A stretch of DNA of 64,000 bases from Guillardia theta CCMP2712. Taxonomy: Eukaryota; Cryptophyceae; Pyrenomonadales; Geminigeraceae. Below the pieces are notes generated by a model. The model made no database searches. It was not told the DNA's origin and saw only the letters and a list, made by a program, of their open reading frames with translations. The stretch is taken from assembly GCF_000315625.1 (NCBI RefSeq), contig NW_005434617.1:245917-309916 (forward strand). The letters run 5' to 3'. Shown in pieces: positions 53,901 through 64,000 of this stretch. The translations under genes were made by a program, and so were the position numbers. Numbering within the stretch: the stretch's first letter is position 1; each line of letters opens with the position of its first letter.

Positions 53901-54686
53901 GAGCTGAGCGCGCTTCATCGGCTCTAGCTGCATGTACGGAGGGAAGTCATCCTTCGAGACTATATCAGTAACGCCGTTGCTTTCCTTCTGCTTGTGCTCT
54001 CTGAAACACCCATCAGCACGTGTGCAGGTGTGAAAATCCGTCACCTCAGGAAGCGAAGGTCAGAATGGATCTCCCGATATCGGATCTCTATGTGCTCCTG
54101 TGCGAACGTTGTACGGAACCATGGCTTGTACCTGATGAAAGAACGCAACAGCAGTCAAATATGTGCAAGAGCAGTCTGAAGAAGACGATTCGTTACCCTC
54201 TGATGCCAATCAGTCTCTTGCGCAACGACAAGTTTGCATGCTCGTCTCGTTCGGAGGCCAACGCTTCCTCAACTTCCCTCTCGTCCATGAGTAAACTGGC
54301 GCCAACACGAACATCAGCCAACGGTCATGGCAGGAAGATGGCCTTGCACGAGAGCGGGTCTAGAGTTACAAGTTGCTCACCTTAGCGCCTCGTCAGTCTC
54401 TTTGCGCATTTTGCTCGTCGAAACGGGGGAATCTGAGTAGGAAGCGCGACCTCTCAGCTGTAAATGAATCTGTATACCAGAGGCTGTCAGTCTCAAACCT
54501 CGCCAGGGATCAGAGGCGTACCGAGTCCGGCTCCACCCTTTCCGATACATGACAGAACCAACGATCTCGCGACCCATCCCAGTACATCTTTGAGAACCCT
54601 TTCCCCGGCATCGTCGTGCTATCTTCATCGTCGACTCCTCGCAGCTTGCAAGTGGTATCTTGGGGGTTGGAGTACAGCCACGGCAT
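50961..54686 (-). CDS. long many-exon protein with CxxCGxxKKxHxC zinc knuckle
   Basis: Exons from the ATG at 54686: 54686-54522, 54469-54381, 54295-54197, 54131-54045, 54000-53884, 53830-53790, 53736-53679, then one starting at 53621, all with agreeing phases. Further exons lie at about 53460-53160, 53083-52800, 52750-52620, 52440-52330 and 52085-50961, with some junctions unresolved. Features in order: YWDGSRDRWFCHVSE (weakly like an AP2-type strand pair), a charged helix, a conserved-looking FRTTFAQEHIEIRYREIH, Asn/Gln-rich and Lys-rich linkers, then YRCGRCGQIKKGHVC, a zinc knuckle with Cys-Cys-His-Cys ligands. The C terminus is about 370 residues of acidic Glu/Lys-rich disorder. Such knuckles occur in nucleic-acid-associated proteins of several protist groups. 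A nuclear role is inference. The 3' part could be a separate gene. Confidence 0.5.
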
Positions 54687-57213
54687 GTTTGGACGAGAGA
54701 CTTTTCAAGACTCAGGCTACAATCAGCATCCTATCGCAATCGCGCATCCCTGGCTCTCGAGTATTTGCACGATCGAGCGAGAACTTGCCACGTGATTTTG
54801 GGAGGGGCTGCGATGAGGAAGACACCGCACAGCACGCCAGACCACCGAAGCTCAGAGGGATGGAAGCGATCCAACCATTGCCATCGAAACCTGATGCGCC
54901 TGTCACAACGAAACAACTTTTCAACCGCAGCGTGGAGTTCGTTCAAGATTTCCTTCGGGTGCCGTCCACTCTCACGCGCAGGCACCGATATCTTGCTCCT
55001 TCCCTCATCCATGTGCACTCAGTGAAGATTCTTTTCGCTTCTTTGACTGTGCCTAGACTCGCTGCTTCCGATTTCTGTTGTGCTGCTCTTCCCTTGCCTC
55101 CGTCATTCCACACTTCCAATCAACTCAGCTGAAGCTCCACTCTGGTCTCCAAACCCTCAATCCTCTACCGTGATATATTTCCTTCATCTCTCATCAATCA
55201 AACAATCCTCTCTCTTCTATCTATCTATCTCTCTCTCTCTCTCTCTGCGTCATTACATCGTTCTCTCCTCTCCCTTCTCTCCCTCCCTCGTTCCCTCTCC
55301 CTCCCTCCCTCGTTGGCTCCATCTCCTCTCCCTTCTCTCCTCTATGTTCCTTATCAAATCTCTTTTCTCTACGGCATCTTCTCTAACAACACCATTTCTC
55401 CCAATCCCTCCTCTCTGCCTCCCCTCCGCTCCCGTCCCCCTCTCTCCTCTCTCTCCCTCTCCCCGTCTCCCTCCCCCTCTCTCCTCTCTCTTAACCTCTC
55501 CTCTTCGCTCTCTTGCCCTCTTTCTCTCCGTTCTCCCTTGCCCCTCCCCTCCCCGCGCCCGCCTGGCTGCACTGCATCCTCGCAGTCTCCCACTACCCAC
55601 CCTCTCCCTTAACCACCCTGCCTCCATCCATTTTCACCCCTACCCTCCATCACCCAGGACTGATGCAATATAATCTCTATCAAAAAGGAAACGAAACCCT
55701 AGTACCCACCCCCATAAAAATTAATTCCCCTGACCCCCTACCCCATTTTCTCAATACCATAGGACATCTATAGATCTTACTAGGACCTAAACATGGCTCT
55801 CCTTGTCTGGCGGTTGAAAATTACGACGAAGAAATGTAACCGACATTCTGGCCGCGCCGCCGCCGGCCGGCGCGCGGCGGGGCCCGGGCGGCAGTGCGGG
55901 CCGGGCCTGAAGCTGGCCGCCAAGTCGGGACCGTACGGCGGCGTTACCACCGGGCTGACTCCGAGCCTCAGTCACTGGCATCGGCCCTCAGTGATGCCGG
56001 GACCCGGAGTCCGGCGAGACTTGGCCCGTCCGCGGCAGGGTAACGCCGGCTGACGGTCGCCGTCACGGTCGTGCCACCGGGGTGACCCGTCACCCGCGCG
56101 GCCTCACGAGTCACTCGGCGCCGGAGTCAGCCTGGTGGCCCCGGCGGGAGTCTAGCAGGCTTAAGCCTTTACATGGCAAAGTGTAGTTTAATCCCGCCGG
56201 TGGCAATCGGCCCTGAGCCGCCGGGCCGGCCCGGGCCGGCCGGGCCGCCCCGCCCCGCGGGCCGGCGGCCCGCCGCGCACCGTCGGCCGCAGCGCCGAGC
56301 CTGGAGTCTGCCAGGCTCTGCTACGGACCGTGCGGTGCCACCGTCGATGGCCGCGGCACAGTGCCGGGGGCCAGGCCGCAGAGCCTCCGCTACGGTGCCG
56401 GCCCCCGGCGGCCCGGAGCCTCCCGGCGCCGCGCCCAGCCGCGGCCCTCACTGCGGCCGGGCTGATCATCGGATCGCTCCGCCGGGCCGGCGCCGGGAGC
56501 GGGCAGGCCGCTGTTCCGAAGTACGGTCACGGGCCGACCGTACGGTCAGCCTCACCGAGTCACTGAGTCGGCCCCGGCGGGGACTCAGTTGAACTTCGGA
56601 GCCCGGCCCGGTGACTCAGTATCCGGGCCTCACACTGAGTGTCCTCATCAATCTGAGCGAACCTGCGCCTTGTCATCTCAGCGGCTACTCGCGCCTAACT
56701 TCGTTATGAAATCACTGACCAAGTAGGACGAAGAAGCCGCCGAGATCGTTCAGAAGCGCCTTGTAGTCCACAGCACTCAAAACTGACGTTCACACATGGT
56801 TACTTGCTAGCCTCGTAGGATAGGGCAGGCAAGTCAAACTCACCTAATGTGTTGTGATAGCATGACAGGAGAAGTGCTAGAGGTGCTATCGCAAACAACC
56901 AGGTCGCCTTTTCAAGCATGCGAGCGATCGTGCTTAGGTACAGAAAGAAGACTGCAAAAGAAAGGTCAGATTAGAGGGATGAAGACTGATAAAGTCGGAG
57001 GACAACATAGAGGAGTTGGAGGAGGGAGTGGAAGAAAAGGTATGGCCCTGGGAGATGCAACACGCGGCTGCAGAGGAAGCACAGGAGGCACAGGAGGAAG
57101 AAAAACATCACGAGAAATCCTCAGAGCACTGGACATTTGATCACCACAAGACGTTGCGATGACCCCTGGAACAACGTACAGGACAAGACCGGACGAGCAG
57201 TAGCATAGCGTTA
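54687..57213. other. long spacer with pyrimidine tract, C-rich patch and GC island D
   Basis: 54700-55020 has open frames on both strands but no family. 55190-55660 is pyrimidine-rich (TCTCTC, CCCTCC). 55690-55790 is C-rich. 55845-56640 is GC island D. 56960-57200 encodes on the minus strand a hydrophobic stretch (VVITLCYCSSGLVLYVVPG) that may belong to the gene at 57822. Confidence 0.5.
55845..56640. other. GC island D
   Basis: The largest and most extreme island: GGCCGGCCCGGGCCGGCC, CCGCGGGCCGGCGGCCCG and GCGGCAGTGCGGGCCGGG words, later ACCGTACGGTCAG, GAGTCACTGAGTCGG and TGAACTTCGGAGCCC. An AT-richer break occurs at 56155-56200. No gene or RNA family is recognised. Confidence 0.75.
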
Positions 57214-57822
57214 TCACCACTGCCGGTCTGTCAGGCTGCAAGAGTAGAAAGTGGATAAGGGACCTGCTGCAAACAGAAACATTGACAGCCAAAACGTCCT
57301 GCTGCTCTCTGCCTGCGAGGTACGGCTGGCGCAAGGGACATCCGCGATGGCCTCTGCTGCCTCCTCACTCGTGATGTTTCGCACATCCGTCGCCGTGTGG
57401 TTCATCTGCTCTGTCGGCGATGTTGTCCTCGCGCTCTCCCTGAGGATATCTCTCGGTGCCGTCGCTTCCTCGGGCCGTCGAGTAGCTGCATCGCCAAGCT
57501 CTTGCTGTAGAGATCCTCGTGCAGGGCCATGGTTTCCTTGCTCTTCCTTTTTCGTCCTCACCGTCGACATGGCTCTCGGGGGTTTCTTGCAACTGAAGTG
57601 CTCGTCGATGGTCAACTTGGAGGGGCGAAGAGGAGAAGGAAACAAGGCGCGTGCTGTCTTCTCATAATCGTCTCTTGCCCTCTCATCCTCTCCTGCATCG
57701 ACATCCCTTGCTGGCGACGACTTGAGTGTCTTCCTTCGCCTCCCCTCTTCTGTCGAGACAATCTTCCGTTTGCGAAGATCGTGCACAACAACTGTCTCCG
57801 GTGTTGGATCACCCTCCGTCAT
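57214..57822 (-). CDS. possible membrane-anchored disordered protein
   Basis: From the ATG at 57822 the frame reads MTEGDPTPETVVVHDLRKRK, then a Lys/Arg/Glu-rich disordered region to about residue 175, then a hydrophobic stretch (FWLSMFLFAAGPLSTFYS). The stop at 57214 may be bypassed by splicing, since CTCTTGCAG at about 57240 is a good acceptor and a second hydrophobic segment (VVITLCYCSSGLVLYVVPGV) follows. If so it is a one- or two-pass membrane protein with a long charged N-terminal tail. No family is recognised; the exon structure is unresolved. Confidence 0.4.
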   Translation of the reverse strand: MTEGDPTPETVVVHDLRKRKIVSTEEGRRRKTLKSSPARDVDAGEDERARDDYEKTARALFPSPLRPSKLTIDEHFSCKKPPRAMSTVRTKKEEQGNHGPARGSLQQELGDAATRRPEEATAPRDILRESARTTSPTEQMNHTATDVRNITSEEAAEAIADVPCASRTSQAESSRTFWLSMFLFAAGPLSTFYSCSLTDRQW

Positions 57823-58134
57823 CCTGCTAATGGCATCATTCTAGTGCTCAAACTACGAAAAGGCAATATTCAAGCATCCAAAAATGATGCGAAAATGATG
57901 CAAGGTATCGAATCATTTTCATCTTCTCCCTGCCCCCCTGGCCCTCGAAGCCATCTTTCTTCCTCCCTTCCTTCTGGACCTCATCCTTCCTTCTTACTCT
58001 CCCACTGTTATGTGTCTCAATCTTCACTCTTTCTCCTCGCCCTTTATCTTCTCCTCGCCAAGTTTATCCTCTCGTCTTCAGCCTGATACCTCCTTTTTCC
58101 TTTTTCCCGTCTGCTCCCGCCGCTACCCTGCCTT

Positions 58135-58465
58135 CAGTGCAACAAACTCCCGGCGTCGCCGGCGTCGGACTGCTGGGCCGCGACTGCACGGTGCCGGGCC
58201 CGGGTCGCGGCCCGGACCCGGAACTTCGGAACGGTCCGACGGCTTGACTCTCAGTGCGGCCGTACGGTCACACGCCGGGCCCGGGGCCCGGGGTCTGACG
58301 GTAACCGGGTGAGGGCCCAGGCCGACCGTCACTGTAGCCGGAGGCTCACTGCCCTCAGAACTCACGGTTTACGGGTAGTACGGTTCAAGGGCCGGCAGTG
58401 ACCAACTTGATGTCAAGGCTCGGAACTTCCTGGCAGCGGCCAGCAAATTCATCCAGCCTGGAAGT
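58135..58465. other. GC island E
   Basis: Smallest of the clear islands: GGGCCCGGGTCGCGGCCCGG, CCGGAACTTCGGAACGGTCC and GGGCCCGGGGCCCGGGG words. Edges are abrupt. It shares GGAACTTC-type words with islands B and D. Confidence 0.7.
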
Positions 58466-58591
58466 TAAGGAACAGCGGTTTGTGAGAGATAACTCAAGAC
58501 AAAAGCATAGAGCTTTCTTTCTCAAGCTGATGCTCTTCCTTGCTAAGAATGATTATTCCGGCGACCATGTCAAGCATCATTTACAAAGACG

Positions 58592-58798
58592 AGGATATTG
58601 AAGGAGGTGGAGAGCAAGGGCATCACGCTCACGGTTCAACGGTTACTCCGAGGCTCTCTGGACCTCGAAAGGGCTATTGTGGAGATAAAGAACCGCGTCA
58701 ACACAGGGCAGATTTCTACGCCAGGCTCTTCGTCTTCTCGCCACTTGCGCTCTGCCTCGAAGGGTGGACAGAGGCTAAGGTATGATGAGAGCAGGTGA
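58592..58798 (+). CDS. possible exon of a small helical protein
   Basis: The frame at 58592-58798 reads KEVESKGITLTVQRLLRG, then LDLERAIVEIKNRVNTGQ and a Ser/Arg-rich end. It has the look of a real helix but no ATG; an upstream ATG at 58568 is in another frame (MSSIIYKDEDIE) and would need a splice. Could be a fragment or a small gene of unknown function. Confidence 0.3.
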   Translation, partial: RILKEVESKGITLTVQRLLRGSLDLERAIVEIKNRVNTGQISTPGSSSSRHLRSASKGGQRLRYDESR

Positions 58799-60588
58799 AA
58801 ATTCTGTGGATGATGTATTGAGAGGTGACATAGACACAGCGATTGAATGTTGGCATGGAGAGAGAATATAAATGGTTGGCATGATCCCTAGCATAATCCT
58901 CCGTAATGGAGGGTTGAAAATTGAATTCAGGACATCAAAAATTATTTTGGGAAAGCAAAATCAAACCCTCCATGCTCCATACCCGCCATGGGTGCTGAAA
59001 TAGCACCGGCAGAACAGGGAGAAGGACATCCAACTATGTTGGGTGTCGGCAGACATGCTAAGATTCATCAATGATGAATAGTTTTCTTTTAATTTTAAGC
59101 TGAAAATAAGGGGCAAGTTGAGTCACGAACGAAAATATCATATCAATGAAAGCCTGACGAGGATGATAAGGGAAGTAAGAGTGAGTGTTTGAAAAAAGTG
59201 TCATGTGGTCAAATCAATAGAACGTAAGCATAATCACGAAGGAAATGTCATGTGACCAAAATCACACAACACAATTATGTCAAATAAGTCAAATTGTTGT
59301 ATTCTGGACTCATCATACCGGACGCCCCTTGTGATGCGGGTATAGTCCAGCAACTGAGCGATAGTGCACTTAGGAGTAGAACAGATGAACAATGAAGCTA
59401 GATTTGTTTATGTACAGCAGTAAGAGAACACACGTCAATGTTCGTGCAATCCCATTCCGATGACGTGGCCAACGTCTAAGATGGGTTGCTTATATGTCGA
59501 GGTCAGGCTTAACCCGTAATACAGCAATGAGTAAACATGTGTATCGGTTTATACCAGCCTCATGCTTTCATCATACCAATGTGTTGTACGTACGTCTACG
59601 TCCAGTACACATCTTCGATTCTAGCATTATACACCTCGCCAGCGTACGTAGCCTCTTGCGACTACTCGCATGATGCTGCCATGTCCGTTACTGACGTAAC
59701 GTCATGCGGGTGCAACATCACTCCCCCTTGCTCGAAACTCAGTGTCGTCACTGCGTGAGAGCATTGATTTATGCAACACCGGGACCGACCCAACGATTCT
59801 GGTGCTGTATGAGGGTCTCCCTTTGTCTCTTCGCGAACTAACCAACAAAATGCGAAAATGGCAGAAAGCCAAAATGCAAATGTGGCCCAGGACGGTGAGT
59901 TCCCAGTACGTTTCAGCAAATGACATAGGTTCCAAAGTCATACATGCATTCATATGCCTTTCAGTGAGCATAACACGTCGTTTCCACATGCTTTTACGTT
60001 TCCTTCGTAGCATTTTGTGGATGCACGTGAGGAATTGCGTGTAGCATTTTTGAGGTAACGAGACGTTGGATTGCCTTTCACACACTGCTGATTGTGTGGG
60101 GTAAGCAATTCCAAACCCTGATGTAGCTTTTCGCATCATCAACTAGCTTCAATGGAAGTTTAGAGCAGCTATGCAGCATTTTGCTACACGCCGGTTACCC
60201 ACGTAGTGAGTTAACGAAGAGTACGTTTCCATGTTTCAAAAGAAATCATGTTACGCGCCATCGCCCTGATTAGCAATCATGTTTCCATGTCACCATATCA
60301 GCCCATGCACTATGGGGAAGCTGTGCTATGAAACTCTTACTCCTTTCTCCCATGTCCATTTGCGTTTGCAAGCAACTATCACTACCCACTGAAGTCGCAA
60401 TGCCCCAGGGATGCTCAAGTTGTGCCACATGCTTATGGTTTCGCTTGTACTATGCTACTCCCTGGTACTAGAACAGTCCAGAGGCGCTCAGCACTTCGCG
60501 TATGTGTCTTTGTCCTTCGAAGGATCTTAGACAAGTTTGAGAAAAGTTTATTCATTTTGAAAATTACCAAAGGTAATCATCGTATGAA
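58799..60588. other. AT-rich spacer beside the retrotransposon
   Basis: 58850-59530 is AT-rich; the words GTCATGTG.TCAAATC/CATGTGACCAAAATC recur at about 59200 and 59250. 59530-60590 has open frames without family resemblance and may include the 3' LTR of the copia element, but I cannot find matching LTR ends inside the window. Confidence 0.45.
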
Positions 60589-63500
60589 TTACTTTTTTGT
60601 TTTCCTTTGATAGCGTATTGCTTCAGGGAGGTTCAACAATTGGTCTCTTAGATAGAGAAACTGATCAGCGGGCAGCGGTTTTGTGAATATATCAGCAACT
60701 TGCTCGCTTGTATGAATTGCTTCCAAGGTAATCTCCTTGTTGGCAACGCATTGTCGTATGAAATGGTGTCTTCTCTTGATGTGTTTCGATCTGCTCTTGC
60801 TGACGGGATTCTCGCTGAGCTTGATGCAGGCGGCGTTGTCTTGATAGCATATCGTCGTAGGTTGCTTGTATCCCATGAACTCGAGCGTCTCTCGTAAGTA
60901 CAAAATCTCGATAGCTGTAAGCGTGCTTTGGATGTATTCGCTTTCCATGGTAGACAGTGAGACAGTGTTGTGTCTTGCTGATTTCCATGAGATTGGTGTC
61001 CCATTGAGGAAAATGACGTATCCACCGGTTGATCTGCTTGTGAGCTTGCAATCGGCGTCTGAGCTATCGCAGAATGCGACTAGTTCCATTTTCTTGTGTC
61101 CGTTGTCATCGTTGTCGGTGTATCTGATTCCTAGTGTCTTGGTGTTCTTGAGATAAGCGTATACTCTGTGCACTGCCATTAACAGTTTCTTCGTAGGACT
61201 TGTGAGATATCTTGATAGCAATGATACTGCATAGCTGATTTCTGGTCTTGACCATGTTGCTATGTATATCAGACTTGCTACTTGGCTTCTGTAGATTTTG
61301 ACTAAGTCTTCAGGCGCGTGCGGATCAACGTCTTCTGGTTCGATCACGAACTTGGGATCCATTGGCGTGGTGAATTTCCCTGTAGGGTCGATCCCCTCAA
61401 GGTTAAATCTTTTCAAACATTTTTCGATGTACGCTTGCTGGTTGCTGATGAAGTCTCCAGCTTCGTCCCTCTTGTACGCGACTCCCAGATAGAAGCTAAG
61501 ATCGTTGTCAGTTGTTACGCTGTATCCTTTTGTGTTCATCATGAAGTCGTCGAACTTTGCAAATAGTGCTTGGCTGTTGCTAGCTTGGATGATGTCGTCG
61601 ACTACTAATGCGATGATGATCTCTCCCCCTTGCTCGTCATGATATAGAAACAAACAATCATCTGACGTGCNNNNNNNNNNNNNNNNNNNNNNNNNNNNNN
61701 NNNNNNNNNNNNNNNNNNNNNNNNNNNNNNNNNNNNNNNNNNNNNNNNNNNNNNNNNNNNNNNNNNNNNNNNNNNNNNNNNNNNNNNNNNNNNNNNNNNN
61801 NNNNNNNNNNNNNNNNNNNNNNNNNNNNNNNNNNNNNNNNNNNNNNNNNNNNNNNNNNNNNNNNNNNNNNNNNNNNNNNNNNNNNNNNNNNNNNNNNNNN
61901 NNNNNNNNNNNNNNNNNNNNNNNNNNNNNNNNNNNNNNNNNNNNNNNNNNNNNNNNNNNNNNNNNNNNNNNNNNNNNNNNNNNNNNNNNNNNNNNNNNNN
62001 NNNNNNNNNNNNNNNNNNNNNNNNNNNNNNNNNNNNNNNNNNNNNNNNNNNNNNNNNNNNNNNNNNNNNNNNNNNNNNNNNNNNNNNNNNNNNNNNNNNN
62101 NNNNNNNNNNNNNNNNNNNNNNNNNNNNNNNNNNNNNNNNNNNNNNNNNNNNNNNNNNNNNNNNNNNNNNNNNNNNNNNNNNNNNNNNNNNNNNNNNNNN
62201 NNNNNNNNNNNNNNNNNNNNNNNNNNNNNNNNNNNNNNNNNNNNNNNNNNNNNNNNNNNNNNNNNNNNNNNNNNNNNNNNNNNNNNNNNNNNNNNNNNNN
62301 NNNNNNNNNNNNNNNNNNNNNNNNNNNNNNNNNNNNNNNNNNNNNNNNNNNNNNNNNNNNNNNNNNNNNNNNNNNNNNNNNNNNNNNNNNNNNNNNNNNN
62401 NNNNNNNNNNNNNNNNNNNNNNNNNNNNNNNNNNNNNNNNNNNNNNNNNNNNNNNNNNNNNNNNNNNNNNNNNNNNNNNNNNNNNNNNNNNTTCGTTCTA
62501 CCCTGACCAGCTGGCGGGTCGAACCTCCTCATTGTCAAACGCGATATGGCTGGTTGCCGACAACATGCCTGTGTAGAATAGTTGAGCTTTTTGTATCCTT
62601 GATTCTCTTCTTTCATCTTTCTTGCATCCTTGAAGAAAAGACATCAAGCTGTCGATTTCTTCGTTGTAATGATTTTCGTTGTACATGTTTCGTTGTGGTG
62701 GCCCGTGTGACCATGTCATGATTTTCTCTTCCAGGTTATTGTATGTGTCGACAAGTACTCCACAGTATTGTCGCTTCGTTAAGGTGCGATCTTGATAAGG
62801 GATGCCAAGGTTCGTAAGGAACTCTAGTGTGCTTCCTGATGGAAGTAGTGTCGCATTGATGAAGTCTTGATTGTCGAACTCTTCAATTCCTGTTGGAAGA
62901 TCATTGTCTTCGTGGTCTGAATCACTTGTCGGTGTGTCCACATTCGTCTTCTGTACAATTCGTCCTGACCTCAGTTGATGTTCAGGTATTTGGGTGAGTT
63001 TATCCCACTCAAAATCCTTTTCACCACTGTTGTAGGTTTCGACTTGAAGACTGGCTAGTTCACGGTTCATGTGCCCTCTTTCTGATAGTCCTGGATCCAC
63101 CGCTACTTGTTCGTCTTGTGTGATATCACTCTCTCTTACAACTGATGTCTCAGAACAGGTTCTCGTGAGATGGTTGTCAACTTCAACAGCTTGTTGCCTC
63201 ACTTGGATCACCATGGGATCATTGTGTGCTATGCCATGTTGTTGATCTGCAAACGGTCGTCGATTTCTCTCTTCAGGTTGGGCGCTGGAGTTTCCACCGG
63301 CATCTTCAGATTCTGAATCTGATGCGTCTGATGTATCTGACATTTCGATCAATCGTTCACCGGCTCTTTTGAGCACAATGACGTTGTCGTCGCCAAAATC
63401 ATCAGTTCCGCCGTATGGTATTTTCCAAGATCTGTCCTCCGGGTGAGAAAATCTGTAGGGGAATACTTCTTCGTTGAAACTTATATTGTTCTGTGTGACG

Positions 63501-64000
63501 TACAGTTGTTTCCCATTCAGTGCTGCTGCCAAATAACCTTTCATTCCTAGGTGGTGGGCGAAGCCAAGAAACACGCAAACTTCTGCTGTTGGCTCGAGTT
63601 TTTTGTCTTTCTTTTGATCTAATCTTCTGTCCTTTAGGATATGAACGTAGCAGAGGCAACCGAATGGATGGAAGTGTTCTGCGTTTGGTGATGTACCTGT
63701 AAACGCTTGGTAGCAACTGATGTTTGAGTTTCTGCTGGTAGGAAGGAATGCATTCTCGATCTCTGCGTTGTAATATATAGCGCTGAGCCAGAGATTTTTC
63801 GGAACGTTTGAGTGTACGATTGCCAATCTAGTCCTTGTATCTAACGAGTAGATTCCAGATTCAGCTCTTCCATTTTGCCAATGTTCATATGGTGCGCTTC
63901 TTTCTAGGTGGATGTTGTGCTTCTCGTACATCTTCAGTGATTTCTTTGAAACCATTTCGCTCCCATTGTCAACTCGAATCACTTTGGGGTAGACCCCATT
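60589..64000 (-). mobile_element. Ty1/copia-type retrotransposon, pol region, incomplete
   Basis: Transcribed on the minus strand; the 5' part runs off the right edge. 64000-62500 encodes the integrase C-terminal half: IRVDNGSEMVS, HWQNGRAESGI, then GCLCYVHI and KGYLAAALNGK. 61670-60589 encodes reverse transcriptase (ALVVDDIIQAS, a Val-Val-Asp-Asp form of the usual catalytic box; FYLGVAY; ATWSRPEISYAV) and RNase H (DSSDADCKLTSRSTGGY, STMESEY, ADIFTKPL). The order integrase before RT/RNase H is the copia hallmark. The integrase frame meets TAG at 62498-62500, right next to the 821-N gap, and the other frame continues, so a frameshift or sequence error lies here. No gag, LTR or primer-binding site is visible. 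Confidence 0.9.
61671..62491. other. 821-N assembly gap
   Basis: Sized gap inside the copia element, probably from collapse of near-identical copies in assembly. It removes the start of reverse transcriptase. Confidence 0.99.

Noticed and set aside
56173-56592. 139-codon frame in GC island D
   Set aside because: Low-complexity Pro/Arg/Ala product, equally open on the other strand.
59702-60142. 146-codon minus-strand frame
   Set aside because: Composition not gene-like, no family, and no splice partners.

Overview
The window looks like nuclear DNA of a cryptophyte alga, most probably Guillardia theta or a close relative. The decisive evidence is a divergent pair of genes for the alpha subunits of cryptophyte phycoerythrin (8188-8499 minus, 9821-10213 plus), a subunit known only from cryptophytes and nucleus-encoded there. 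A plastid-type thioredoxin with a signal peptide ending Ala/Phe (47387-48102) and many spliceosomal introns of about 41-60 nt, often with CTAAC-like branch sites, agree with this. The species name is inference.

Layout. 1-7000: a CAA repeat, an ARM/HEAT-like gene, a five- or six-exon DUF6817-type gene, and three related small single-pass membrane proteins, two of them a recent tandem duplicate. 8188-10213: the phycoerythrin alpha pair. 11021-12198: an alpha-kinase. 13543-17795: a 13-exon gene of unknown function, convergent with a coiled-coil gene (17957-19574). 21200-24400: small unidentified coding stretches and a CEP164-like WW-domain gene. 25317-26476: an unidentified helical protein. 27702-31240 or later: a bromodomain protein. 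31943-37356: a many-exon gene for a Cys-rich ectodomain, membrane segment and C-terminal RING finger, with hexanucleotide repeats in its introns. 38761-38946: a 61-residue protein. 40816-43020: a polo-like kinase. 43248-44274: a linker-histone-domain/FKBP fusion. 44901-47160: a TMEM164-family membrane protein interrupted by a 100-N gap. 47387-48102: thioredoxin m. 49667-50842: a putative secreted or organelle-targeted protein. 50961-54686: a long many-exon gene with a zinc knuckle. 57214-57822: a possible small gene. 60589-64000: a Ty1/copia retrotransposon with an 821-N gap.

Spacers hold two recurring kinds of DNA that no gene explains: five very GC-rich islands full of short palindromes (about 12985, 20650, 48900, 55845 and 58135) and many patches of TACCCC/CCCACCC or the complement. 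Long introns carry microsatellites that are mostly pyrimidine-rich on the sense strand.

There is no operon-like organisation. Functions touch light harvesting (phycoerythrin alpha, thioredoxin m), cell cycle and centriole/cilium (polo kinase, CEP164-like), chromatin (bromodomain, histone-H1/FKBP) and ubiquitin signalling (RING). Exon models were built by hand from frame, GT-AG boundaries and phase; no transcript data were available.
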